This document shows, piece after piece, positions 10,193-19,493 of a stretch of DNA of 64,000 nt. How positions within the stretch are numbered: the stretch's first letter is position 1; every line of letters starts with the position of its first letter. The position numbers and the translations under genes were made by a program. The notes beneath the pieces were generated by a model, which did not search any database, had not been told where the DNA came from, and worked only from the letters and a program-made list of their open reading frames with translations. Origin of the DNA: Cladorrhinum sp. PSN259 (taxonomy: Eukaryota; Ascomycota; Sordariomycetes; Sordariales; Podosporaceae). Location of the stretch: contig MU867099.1 in assembly GCA_033725935.1 (NCBI GenBank), positions 191,981-255,980 on the forward strand, read 5' to 3'.

Positions 10193-11680
10193 TCACTTCT
10201 TTTGTACCGTCTTCTTGACTCCATCTACGAAAGCCTCGATAGCGTCACCGCCACCCAGAGGCACCGTTCCACCTCGGACGCGCCCGCCATTTGCAACCGC
10301 AATACCAAGAGCCTCCGCAACGCTGGGCAGGCCACCGTCTCTGAGAGCGGCCGTCAAACTCGAAAGACTCTGGGTAAACTGGGGGCTGCGAAGAACCCTC
10401 TTGACAAGTGCCCGCTTCTGATCCGAGCTCATAGCTTCCTTGGCTGCCTCTACGGACTCGGCGCTAGGCTCCTTCGTGAGATCATCTCCATTTTCGCCCT
10501 GCTGGGTGAGAACCAGCACTACCGGCGGGAGATAGTCAAGCAGGTGATCTACATACTCATCCGGGGCAGAGTCGAGCATAGCGATAGTAGTAGATGAGTC
10601 CAATAGATCGTTGAGGAGCGGATAGGCCTTGCCCTGCGCTGACTGGCCTCCACCGGCAACCGAGGGGTTACCCTTCAGAGATTCAAGGAAGTTCCGGACC
10701 GCAGCAGCAGCATCGGGATTGTTGCTCGCCCTGACAAAGGAAACACCTGTCAGCACTTGCTCGAAAAGGTCGACATAAAAAATCGCATTCTAGTGAACCA
10801 ATTGCTTGGACGCCAACTCTAGGAAGTACATGCATGCTATTCGCCAGATGTCTACCCCTCGGCGTCTGTTCGACTTTGTTGTCTTTCCCCTGAAATGCTC
10901 AAGCCAACGCAGATTGTAACAATGAAAGTTGGCACCTACGCTCTCGCTCCATCCGCACCCCCTTCTCTGGAGTCCTCCCCCTCTTCCCGGAAATCTCCAC
11001 CAGTGGCATCGGGGCCAGCACCTCCATTGCCACTCCGGTGGTTGCCACGCGAATTACCATGACCCTCAACATCCTCCATAGTCTCGTCGTCATCGGCATC
11101 GCGACGGCTGTCGTCGCCATGGTTGTCGACCGAAGCAAGATCGCGATTGACATCCACCTCCTCTCCCTGCAGGATCTGGTCGACGATATCGCCAATCTTC
11201 AAATCTCTGGGACTGAACCATGCCGCATCGCCGCTGTGTCCCTGAGGCTTCGACTGCAGCCAGAAAAGGTGTCTCGTGGAGGAAGAGCCGAACTTGAGTG
11301 AAAAGATGCGGCCGTTTGTCTTTGCGGAGGACTCGCTCGGGGATCGAGTATCATAGGGTACGAAACGACCGTCGCCAGGGACCATGGTAAGCTCGAGTTC
11401 GGGCTCATCGGGAGGGGCGGATCTCGGCCGCCAGCAAAACTGGATCAGCTCTGCTGTAGGCTGTGTCAGTGGGAAGCATCCAGGGACAGGATGGCGGAAA
11501 TCATACATTCATCGGGGAAAAGGTAGATGTAACCGGGTCTGGGATCGCATTTGACCTTGTAAGGCTTAGAGGAGCGCTGGTGACCTAGTGGTTAGCTAAA
11601 GGCGAAATGGCTAGAGTGGACGAACGAACATCGACCTCGCAGATGCCGGCCTTGAAGGTGATGAGGGGCCTTATTGACAT
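10193..11680 (-). CDS. RPN13: Proteasomal ubiquitin receptor Rpn13 (ADRM1)
   Basis: Four exons on the minus strand: 11680-11630, 11576-11507, 11453-10940 and 10730-10193, giving 390 residues. The joins keep frame and restore a Pru domain: ITFKAGICEVD, KPYKVKCDPRPGYIYLFPDE, ELIQFCWRPR, RIFSLKFGSSSTRHLFWLQ (about residues 1-115). That domain binds ubiquitin and the Rpn2 C terminus at the 26S proteasome. A long acidic and then Gly/Asp/Arg-rich linker follows. The C terminus is a DEUBAD domain (SSDQKRALVKRVLRSPQFTQSL), which in metazoans and S. pombe docks the deubiquitinase UCH37; S. cerevisiae Rpn13 lacks it. So the sequence predicts a UCH37-type partner elsewhere in this genome. The last intron (209 nt, GTAGGT donor) is the least certain and could hide a small exon. 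The gene diverges from the Mnn9-like gene. Confidence 0.92.
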
Positions 11681-12816
11681 GGTGGCCAACTGTTATGAAC
11701 CGCTGCGGGAATCGGGGTGATGGTATCAGAAAGTGGGGTAGTGAGTTGCAATGAGCTTTTGTCTGCAGCTCTGGATGTTGGCTCTGGTTTCAAATGTGAT
11801 GTTGAGTGATGGGAGGGGGGATGGATTCCAGGTTCTAACTCAGAAGCTCAGGAAGGTACCTGTCAGCAAGGCTGCTGCTGTTGACGCAGCTCTTTGGAGA
11901 CGCTACAGTGCATAGACTGTAGTACATACTGTATTTAGCTGCAGCTGTCAAACCAGCGTTTAATATTCCTCAACTCCCAAGCATTGTCCTCTTTTAAAAT
12001 GGAGTATGTATGATGTTACTTCCTACGACAGTGCTCGAATTTGTTCACTGTATATAACGACGATACATAAGTTGGGCATCCATCAGGGCAGGCTCCGAAA
12101 CAAGAAGTGGTTCCAGGTTATGTCAACAAACTTTTGAGTTGGGTACCGGCAAAGAAACAATGGAGTGGCCCGGCAAGCAAACGCCACGCTGAGAGGTGCG
12201 TTCTTGGCATCTTTGAGAAGCCCCTGACAGTTGGCTCTGTGGATTTAAACGGCCAAGACCCTTGGGATATGAACATGGAAAGCCGACATGGCCAGCAAAG
12301 GCTGAAGCATAGCCCGTGATTTATGTGTCTGACTCGCGACGAGATTCAATCTGTAATTTTGTGAGACACGAGCACTCTTCTCTTCGTCAAAACAGTTCCG
12401 AGAGAAAGCCGTTTACACGAGATACTGGGCCCTACCAAATTGCAAGGGGTGTTTGCGTGTGCGCGCTGGTCTTACGGCGCTAAACCCCTTTCCATTAATT
12501 AATTATCACCGCTGCAGGGCACTTGTCCCTGCTGGAGGCCCGCCTTTCCCAAGCATAGAAGCCAAGTCACGAATTTCCATCTTGATCATCCTCTCAGCAG
12601 CAACTCCTCCTCCCGTCCACTATTCCCAACGGTGACGAGGAAATACGAATTTCATTGTCCCGGCCGTTTTGTCTGTTGCGCTGGTTATTGGAATCTTGCT
12701 CGATGCGAAGAGCAAGTTGAACCACCGTCAACAGAAACACGACCACCATCACCGTCGGTCTGCTTCCTTTCTCTCTCTATGTTACGACTCTTCTAAAATA
12801 ATAATCCTCGACACCC
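11681..12816. promoter_or_regulatory. Divergent promoter region of RPN13 and MNN9-like genes
   Basis: This 1.1 kb region lies between divergent genes. No coding region is supported. A TTAATTAATTA palindrome lies near 12497 and the last ~200 bases before the Mnn9 start are pyrimidine-rich, as is common in fungal leaders. Confidence 0.45.
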
Positions 12817-13999
12817 ATGGCGCGTTCCATGGGAGCGGTTCGTCTGAAGAAGACGAACCCAATAACACTCGCTCTCGGTGCAGCTCTCTGCATCTTCATT
12901 TTATACTTTTTAATAGGTTCCTCCAGTTCTGGATTCTCCGCTGCGAGGAAAGCGGCCGCCGCTTCTCACCCTCTCTCGCCACCAACATCCCCCTTCCGCA
13001 AGTCGACCGGGAAAGCAAAGTACAAGGCGCCGCCCGTTGCGCACTACAATCTCAACAATGTCACCATCACCTCGAACCCGCTCGAGTCCCGCGAGAACAT
13101 CCTCGTCCTCACGCCCATGGCTCGCTTCTACCAGGGATACTGGGATAACCTCCAAAAGCTGTCGTACCCCCACGAGCTGATCACCCTCGGATTCATCCTC
13201 CCCAAGACAAAGGAGGGCAATATGGCGACCACAGAGCTGCAGAAGCAGATTGCCAAGACGCAAAAGTCGGGTCCGGAGAAGGACAGGTTCAAGAGCATTA
13301 TCATTCTGCGCCAGGATTTCGAGCCGCCCATTCAATCTCAAGACGAAGCTGAGCGCCACAAAATTCAAAACCAAAAGAAGCGGCGTGCTGCTATGGCAAA
13401 GGCCCGCAACTCACTCCTCTTTACAACGCTCGGCCCCGCAACATCGTGGGTTTTGTGGCTGGATGCTGATGTGATCGAGACGCCACCGACCCTGATCCAG
13501 GACCTCGCTTCCCACGACAAGCCCGTTATAGCACCTAATTGCTTCCAGCGATTCTACAATGAAGATAAGAAGGCTATGGATGAGCGCCCATACGATTTCA
13601 ACAACTGGCAGGACAGTGACGCGGCACAAGACTTGGCCAAGAAGATGGGTCCTGATGATGTCTTGCTGGAGGGCTACCAGGAAATGGCAACATATCGTGC
13701 ACTTATGGCCTATATGCACAAGCCAGATGGTCTCCGTGCGGAAACTGTTCCCCTAGATGGAGTGGGCGGCGCAGCTTTGCTGGTGAAGGCCGATGTGCAC
13801 CGTGACGGTGCCATGTTCCCCCCATTCTCCTTCTATCACTTGATCGAGACGGAGGGATTCGCAAAAATGGCAAAGAGGTTAGGATGGCAGCCTTTCGGCT
13901 TGCCCAATTACAAGGTATGCTGTCTCTTGTGCCAGGTGGCGGCGGTTTGAATGGAGTAGAACTAACGGAAGAGGTTAGGTTTATCACTACAACGAGTAA
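12817..13999 (+). CDS. MNN9: Golgi alpha-1,6-mannosyltransferase subunit, Mnn9/Anp1/Van1 family (GT62)
   Basis: Exons are 12817-13914 and 13979-13999, giving 372 residues. The tiny second exon encodes only VYHYNE and stop; its intron has GTATGC and TTAG ends with an AACTAAC branch. The C-terminal PNYKVYHYNE is typical of Mnn9. Structure: short basic cytosolic tail, one membrane anchor (about 15-35), stem, and GT62 domain starting at ENILVLTPMARFY (about 93). The DXD motif is in WLDADV (D216, D218). Length fits Mnn9 (395 in yeast) better than Anp1 or Van1 (about 500), so I use that symbol with moderate certainty. By family it acts in the M-Pol complexes that extend the alpha-1,6 mannan backbone of N-glycans in the cis-Golgi. 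A protein lacking the second exon would lose the conserved end. Confidence 0.92.
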
Positions 14000-14788
14000 T
14001 ACGTTGTCATAACAAGAGAAAATGGGAGTTTGTGCGCGATAACAGCCATGCGAGGAGCAATCAAATTTTGAAAGTTCATGTCTGGGCTATACAACAGCAT
14101 AACCTGCCTGATTTCCATGGTTCTGATCAATTTGAGCAAAACAGGGGGCGCCGCAGCTGTCATCTGTGGAACCGAAAAGGCTGTTAGATTTCTTCTTTGG
14201 CGGTAGCCCTTTTAATCTATGACACTTACATATAAATGGGTGGGTAGGGACGGCAAAGCTCGTGTCGGACAGGCACTTGAGAAAAACTTGACCGAGACAC
14301 GGCCGAATGCAGTGCTGGGTCGAGTTGTATGATACGATTACAAAGCGCTACGATACATTTACGAGGTTGAACTTGAGGCGCGCCCTGCATCTGGCTTGCT
14401 CATAGCACAGGGGGAATACATTCATTTTCTCGCCTGGTCGATAGTTTGGAAGGGGGAAAAGGAGGTTGGGAGGGAGGTTCTGAGCATGGCGTTGAATATA
14501 GATTCATTATTATTTGTTTACCTTGATAAAACAGCATGTCCCAACTTTCAGTTTGTCTCCCTTTCCAGTTCTGTTGACCAATATCGCCCAACCAGATAAT
14601 ACTCTCTGGCCCCTTTGCTCTCACATGATACCCCTATCTGCAACTGTCCTATTGTATTAGAAATATGTATAAAGCGTATAGTAATGTTGCTTAAATACTC
14701 AGAAACTCTCTCTCCCAAACCTTCCCCATATGCAACCCCCTTATCCCTCCATCAGCGCGTCTCCATCCCATGTTTATCCCCCTCCCTA
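14000..14788. other. Convergent intergenic region (MNN9-like and PEX4 3' ends)
   Basis: This 790-base spacer lies between the 3' ends of two converging genes. No gene is supported; the short open frames have no recognisable motif. Confidence 0.45.
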
Positions 14789-15166
14789 TCAATTCCCTTC
14801 ATACCTTTCTTCCTCGACCCAAAGCTCAACCAACTTCCTAGCACCCAGCGAATCCCCATCTCTCAACAACGCAGCAACATCTACATTCAGGGGGGAATCA
14901 ACCCCCGGGTTATCCAACAGCATCCTCACCGCTTTGACGCACTCCAGAACCGTATAAGCAGCCGACCAGGCGTCCTTCAGCAAATCAAGACATATCTCCC
15001 CAGTCTGTAAGTTCACATTCGCGTGTACTATCGGCGTGACGAACCTCATCGTTGGTGGTGCAAGCGGGTATGTGGGCGGGATCGAAATCTTTAGTAGCCA
15101 TCTTCCATCTACAACATTGCCGCCGAAACAACCAATAATCAGCACCACACCGCTTGAAAAAGTTAC

Positions 15167-15204
<38 letters not shown>

Positions 15205-15634
15205 ATGGGGGAATTAGAAAGATAAAAAAAAAAATGAACAAACCTTCATAACCAGCCCCAACCCCCTGCCCATTAATGACCGCCTCCCACTCCAACAACT
15301 CCTCGTCGTTCGGCGGGCCCAACCTCTCGATCCCTTGCTCAGACTGCAGCGCACCGCTCAGCGCATCAATCTCCTTCAGGATCCGTCGGATCGCATTTCG
15401 CGGAGACGAAGAGGATGCACCGCCACCACCCACCCCTCTGCTTCCCGAGGAAGACTTTGGTTTCGAAGACCGCGAAGAAGAAGGAGGCAGCGCCATGATT
15501 GACTCTCTGGAAGACACAGGCGTCACGAATTTGGGCGGTTGTGGTGTTCTCGCGCGACGGTTACCGCCCGGTTTGTTGATCCAACTGCTACTGCTGCTGC
15601 TGCTGCTGCTGCGACTGCCACTGCTACTCTGCAT
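14789..15634 (-). CDS. PEX4: Peroxin-4, peroxisomal ubiquitin-conjugating enzyme (E2)
   Basis: Exons on the minus strand are 15634-15244 and 15108-14789, giving 236 residues. The join restores the E2 sequence GYEDGRWLLKISIPPTYP. Residues 1-80 are a low-complexity Ser/Arg/Gly/Pro extension, including a run of serines encoded by CAG/AGC-type repeats. The UBC fold runs from about 80. The catalytic cysteine is C170 in GEICLDLLKDAW, and the end DSPLNVDVAALLR is characteristic of fungal Pex4. By family, Pex4 is tethered by Pex22 and monoubiquitinates the import receptor Pex5 so that it can be recycled. The usual E2 HPN motif reads HAN here. The unspliced frame is also open, but it would insert a run encoded by the (AT)n(GT)n tract. 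The alternative of another E2 is less likely given the C-terminal motif. Confidence 0.9.
15109..15243 (-). other. PEX4 intron carrying an (AT)n(GT)n microsatellite
   Basis: This 135-nt intron has a GTTTGT donor, a GCTGATTATT branch-like site and a TTGTAG acceptor. Unusually, no in-frame stop occurs in it, so retention would insert 45 residues. The dinucleotide tract sits in its middle. Confidence 0.75.
15167..15204. repeat. Compound dinucleotide microsatellite (AT)12(GT)7
   Basis: About 24 bases of alternating A and T (15167-15190) are followed directly by about 14 bases of GT (15191-15204). The tract lies wholly inside the PEX4 intron. Confidence 0.95.
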
Positions 15635-16658
15635 AGGTAGTTGTAGTGCAAGGTAGCATTTAGTGAGTATGTAAGATGAAAAAAAGAGGGGTTAAAAAAA
15701 CAAAAGGAATTATATCAGGTAACAATTATTCTGATTCGTTTATGATTTACGTCAGGCTGTCTGTCGAACCAACGCTTTCCGTTTTTTGATATAGCCAGGT
15801 TTATTTATCAAAATCACGTTTGTTTCATTGGATTTCCAGGTTTAACGTGGTTTCAGCTGAGCCGAGCTGCTGGCAACCAGGCGCACAGCGGAGCGCTTTG
15901 GCCAACAGTAGTAGCTGGAGAAAGTGCCGATTACAGCGCGCCGGCTCCTTGGGACCCTGGGCGGTATTAACCGAGCCTCGGGTTTGCCGCTATCACTGTC
16001 CTGGAAGCCGGATCACACAGTGCATGCTTTTTAAGAAGCTCAGAAACGGGACGATCAGACGTTCAAGAAAAGGGGATAGATCGAGATCATTTTGAATGGC
16101 CCACCCGCCAACACCCACACCGCGACTTCACGAAGCACTCTAGATAGCAAATGGCGGTATAGTTTTTAATGACCTCGCTGTATTACTGTCTGTGTTGAGA
16201 AGTATCTCTGCCATTTCGGCGTTTACGCTGATATGTCCAGAGAATCAGAATCATCATCTCCCCAATTGTGAATCATATGTCCATCCCCAATCATGTGCTT
16301 CCCACCTTGCACCAAAAAAACAGAAAACAAATTCTGGCATTGAGATTTCCGTCCATAATCTCATGTAACCTTGATCCTCATGCTGCCAGCTTCAAAAAAA
16401 AAAAAGATAAAAAAGATAAAAAACGCCTTTGCTCCAAAATGGAGCCCATTTCATAATCTTACACGTAGACTCAATTCCTGAAACCACGCCGGGCTCGGAT
16501 GCTGAAGTCCTTCTGTTATGTTCCCGAGCTACGTCCAAAGTACAGCGACCTTGCTTGCTTCACGCACCAAAAGGCACAAGCCCTTTCACCGACTCGGGCA
16601 GGGGAGTTGCGTAATTTGTGTTGGTTCTTAGTAGATATTTGCCATGCTTGGCATCTGC
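15635..16658. promoter_or_regulatory. PEX4 promoter and 3' flank of the 944-residue protein gene
   Basis: Both flanking genes are on the minus strand. There are several A tracts (about 15692-15707, 16315-16320, 16396-16423). No gene is visible. Confidence 0.45.
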
Positions 16659-19493
16659 TTAGGCCGTCTCACCATCTTTGTGTTTCCAAAACTGAACCAT
16701 TCGACTGAGCCTCTTAGCCTTGCTGACCTTGGCCTTCTTCTCAGGCTCGTTGTCCAGGGTAACTTCCATGGACAGCTTGCTCCGCTCGCCGTGTGAGCTG
16801 CTGATCAGTCGGCTCAAGCTTGCAAGACTTGAGCGTCTCCGTCCAAAAGCGGTCGAACTAAACGATGCCGGGCGGGGAAGCTCGTTCAATGGGGGGTTCC
16901 TTGCTTGAGGATGTTGTACAAAAAGGCTTTCCCGTGTCATCGTGGAGTTGCTGCTGGTCAAGGAAGGAATATCGTCAACTGAGATACGCACTTCCGGGCC
17001 AGGCTCACCCATAAGTAGCGAGTGGAAGTTGTCCTCTGTGATTGACGAAGGTGCTGTTGAGATGCGATGCGCATCGTACGACATCGGAGTCCTTGGCGAA
17101 GGGAATGCCGAAGACTGGGTCATCGAAAAGGGGCTGATTGGAGGCATTGATGACGCTGGCAGCGTAAGAGGGCAGACGTCAACAGGTGCGAGATCCTTGG
17201 GCCGGAAAACATGACGCGGAGAGGGTGTTGTAGAACCCGAATGGCTAGGGCCGTTGTCAAAGGAAAACTCTCTCAGGGTTCCTGGGGTAGCTGCGACAAC
17301 AACATCGGCAACGTCATCACGCGAAGGGTTCGTGGATTGAGTGAAGATTGACCTAGCACCCTCTGATGAATCCTCGGCACCGACCCCTTGCGACGACAAT
17401 TTGCGGAGAACAGCCGGTGTGTTGTTCTGAGGAATCTCTGGCGAAGGCAGACCACTGCTCAAAGGTCTTACAGCCTCTAGTTCTGGCGCAGCCGGAGTTT
17501 CCACGAGAGGAGTAGACTGACCAGTAGAACTATTCGTAGAAGAAGGCTCATCTTCGTCCTCCTCATCCTCTTCAAAAACGTCAGCCATCGTGGAGCTGCT
17601 ACCGAACCGACGGAAACCAAGTCTGTCGCACTCAAAAGGCACCAGTTCTGGCGCGCTCTCTGCACGTCGATGGTGGTAGTGCATGCCAGGACCAGAGAAT
17701 CGGCTCATTCCAGCCGCACTGTGTAATTGTTTCTTGACGTGACCCCCAGCTCTCTGGGCCGCTTCCCACTCAACATTGCGAGGCAAAGGTGTATTGAAGG
17801 GACCAAGTGCCGCGTCTAGATCAATCATCTGGTACGTAGTATCCTCGTCCGGCAGAGATTCAGGCTTAGGGAATGTCCAATCAAGATTGTCACCAGTACC
17901 TGAGGGATCCGTAACAGTGAAGATAGGAACAGCAGGTCCTGGCCCAGGAAACATCTCGCCGTTGTCCAATGCATCAACTTCTTCTGTCATCCGGATTGGA
18001 GGCGGCGTTGGAGTTCTCCGCTTCTGCTTGCCATAGCGATACTTGACTTTGCGAGAAAGAATAGTTCCAGCCCAAGTCTTTGCCTTCTTGCCCTTCTTGC
18101 TCCTCTTCTTAGTCAAGGGCTTTGTCGTGTTGAGAAAGTCAGCAGATTCAAGATCCGGTACATCCGCGAACTGCTCGCTGGAAGAGCGGGCGGTGGCCGG
18201 AGTGCTGGAAGGAGATCCACCCTCAGCTTGAGAGCGCGTCGGAGATCCAGATGCAAAAGGATCGCGAGCAAAGAACGCCCACTTCTTTCCAGATCTGGTA
18301 GGGCTGGGTGTGTTTGGATTGAGTGGAAGGACAGGAGGAACTGCTCCCAAGAAAGGAATCGATCCACGCCTTCTCGGCGATTGCGGTACTGCGTCGTGCT
18401 CTTGGGAGCTCTGCGTGCGGTCCAGGACGGCACCTGCAGTGCTCGGGCGGCTATCACTAGGCTTGGGATTTGAACTGAACCCTAAGGGTGAATTCAGATC
18501 CCGGTCAGTGAGTGTCAACGAAATAAGCGACGAAATGCTGCCTGAAACAGAGTGTCCTGGGCGAGCAGTGGCTGTACTAGACGCATCGCTGGAGACGAGA
18601 GATAATGGTCTAGGAATGTACTCCAAGGTGTCAGAAAACCCAACCCTGTTTCGCGTCGCAGGCTTAGGAGGCTGACTGGGTTCCACTGCGGCTGATGGTG
18701 AATCCTCGTTTGGTACTGGAAACGCCTCCTGCGACTGTTGAAGACTCGGCTCTGATTCAACATTCATGGTAGTTGTAGGGAAGTCCTGAGCACCGGGTTG
18801 ATCGGGCAAAGCCGGGCTAGGGGGCGCGCTGCTCCCCCGAATGCTGTAATTGGCAGGTGGCATAATTATCGACGCTAGGTCATGGCTGGAAATTGCAGCT
18901 GACCGGCGGTGAGCGTGGCCTCTCCGTGGCCTCGTTGGTTGCAGCATAGGCGAAGCCATTCCGCTCTCGGATTTCGTTGGGCTAATGTTCGTAACAGTAA
19001 TCGCCTCGCCATCTCGAATCTTGCCTCCTACGAATTCGCTTCCTCCCCGACGATGCTTGTGGCCTCCTGGGCGAGTAGGACCAGTTCCCGGTGACCCTGG
19101 AGCAGACAGGGGGAATGTTGGGCTGAGAAACGCGGTCTCGGGATTGAGAGTTGATGGTAACGAAGCGCCTGGGTTAAATGAGAAGTTCGGCAAAGCAGGC
19201 GAACGGGGCTTGGACTTTTCAATTTCAGTGTTTGTGCCGAACGCAACTGTGTGTGGCTCTATTGCAGATCGCGGCCGCCTGCCAGTGGCCCGGGAGTACG
19301 AGAAAGGAGCGGAAGAGGACGATGACGACGGCCGCATCGGGAAAACGAACGGCGGGTTCGGAGGAGGCGGATTGTGTCTCGATAGCGTCTGCGTTGCTGA
19401 GGAAGAGATTTCAAGAGAGCCTGCAGCCTCGTGGTCGTTGCTGAGGCAATCCATCGTCGAAGTGTCCATCATGGGAGCAATTGTGGCTGCCAT
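16659..19493 (-). CDS. Ser/Pro-rich disordered protein, conserved fungal type, function unknown
   Basis: A 944-residue intronless frame on the minus strand. I start it at the ATG at 19493 (MAATIAPMMDT); the frame continues 13 codons upstream from a TTG but without another ATG. Nearly all of it is low-complexity Ser/Pro/Thr. Features visible are three HRRxxS-like basic phosphosite-type motifs (HRRGGS near 147, HRRSAAIS near 195, HRRAES near 608), a strongly basic block (KKRSKKGKKAKTW and RKVKYRYGKQKRR, about 462-493), an acidic run (EEDEEDEDE near 645), and a basic C terminus ending RLSRMVQFWKHKDGETA. I see no enzyme domain, signal peptide or membrane segment. Such proteins are often annotated as cell wall proline-rich protein in moulds, but nothing here suggests secretion; a scaffold or kinase substrate is more plausible. 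That is inference. Confidence 0.7.
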   Translation of the reverse strand: MAATIAPMMDTSTMDCLSNDHEAAGSLEISSSATQTLSRHNPPPPNPPFVFPMRPSSSSSSAPFSYSRATGRRPRSAIEPHTVAFGTNTEIEKSKPRSPALPNFSFNPGASLPSTLNPETAFLSPTFPLSAPGSPGTGPTRPGGHKHRRGGSEFVGGKIRDGEAITVTNISPTKSESGMASPMLQPTRPRRGHAHRRSAAISSHDLASIIMPPANYSIRGSSAPPSPALPDQPGAQDFPTTTMNVESEPSLQQSQEAFPVPNEDSPSAAVEPSQPPKPATRNRVGFSDTLEYIPRPLSLVSSDASSTATARPGHSVSGSISSLISLTLTDRDLNSPLGFSSNPKPSDSRPSTAGAVLDRTQSSQEHDAVPQSPRRRGSIPFLGAVPPVLPLNPNTPSPTRSGKKWAFFARDPFASGSPTRSQAEGGSPSSTPATARSSSEQFADVPDLESADFLNTTKPLTKKRSKKGKKAKTWAGTILSRKVKYRYGKQKRRTPTPPPIRMTEEVDALDNGEMFPGPGPAVPIFTVTDPSGTGDNLDWTFPKPESLPDEDTTYQMIDLDAALGPFNTPLPRNVEWEAAQRAGGHVKKQLHSAAGMSRFSGPGMHYHHRRAESAPELVPFECDRLGFRRFGSSSTMADVFEEDEEDEDEPSSTNSSTGQSTPLVETPAAPELEAVRPLSSGLPSPEIPQNNTPAVLRKLSSQGVGAEDSSEGARSIFTQSTNPSRDDVADVVVAATPGTLREFSFDNGPSHSGSTTPSPRHVFRPKDLAPVDVCPLTLPASSMPPISPFSMTQSSAFPSPRTPMSYDAHRISTAPSSITEDNFHSLLMGEPGPEVRISVDDIPSLTSSNSTMTRESLFVQHPQARNPPLNELPRPASFSSTAFGRRRSSLASLSRLISSSHGERSKLSMEVTLDNEPEKKAKVSKAKRLSRMVQFWKHKDGETA

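Noticed and set aside
15167..15204. Coding reading of the (AT)n(GT)n tract as an Ile-Tyr repeat inside Pex4
   Set aside because: Although the frame is open, removing the 135-nt intron restores the normal E2 sequence YEDGRWLLKI, so the tract is intronic.
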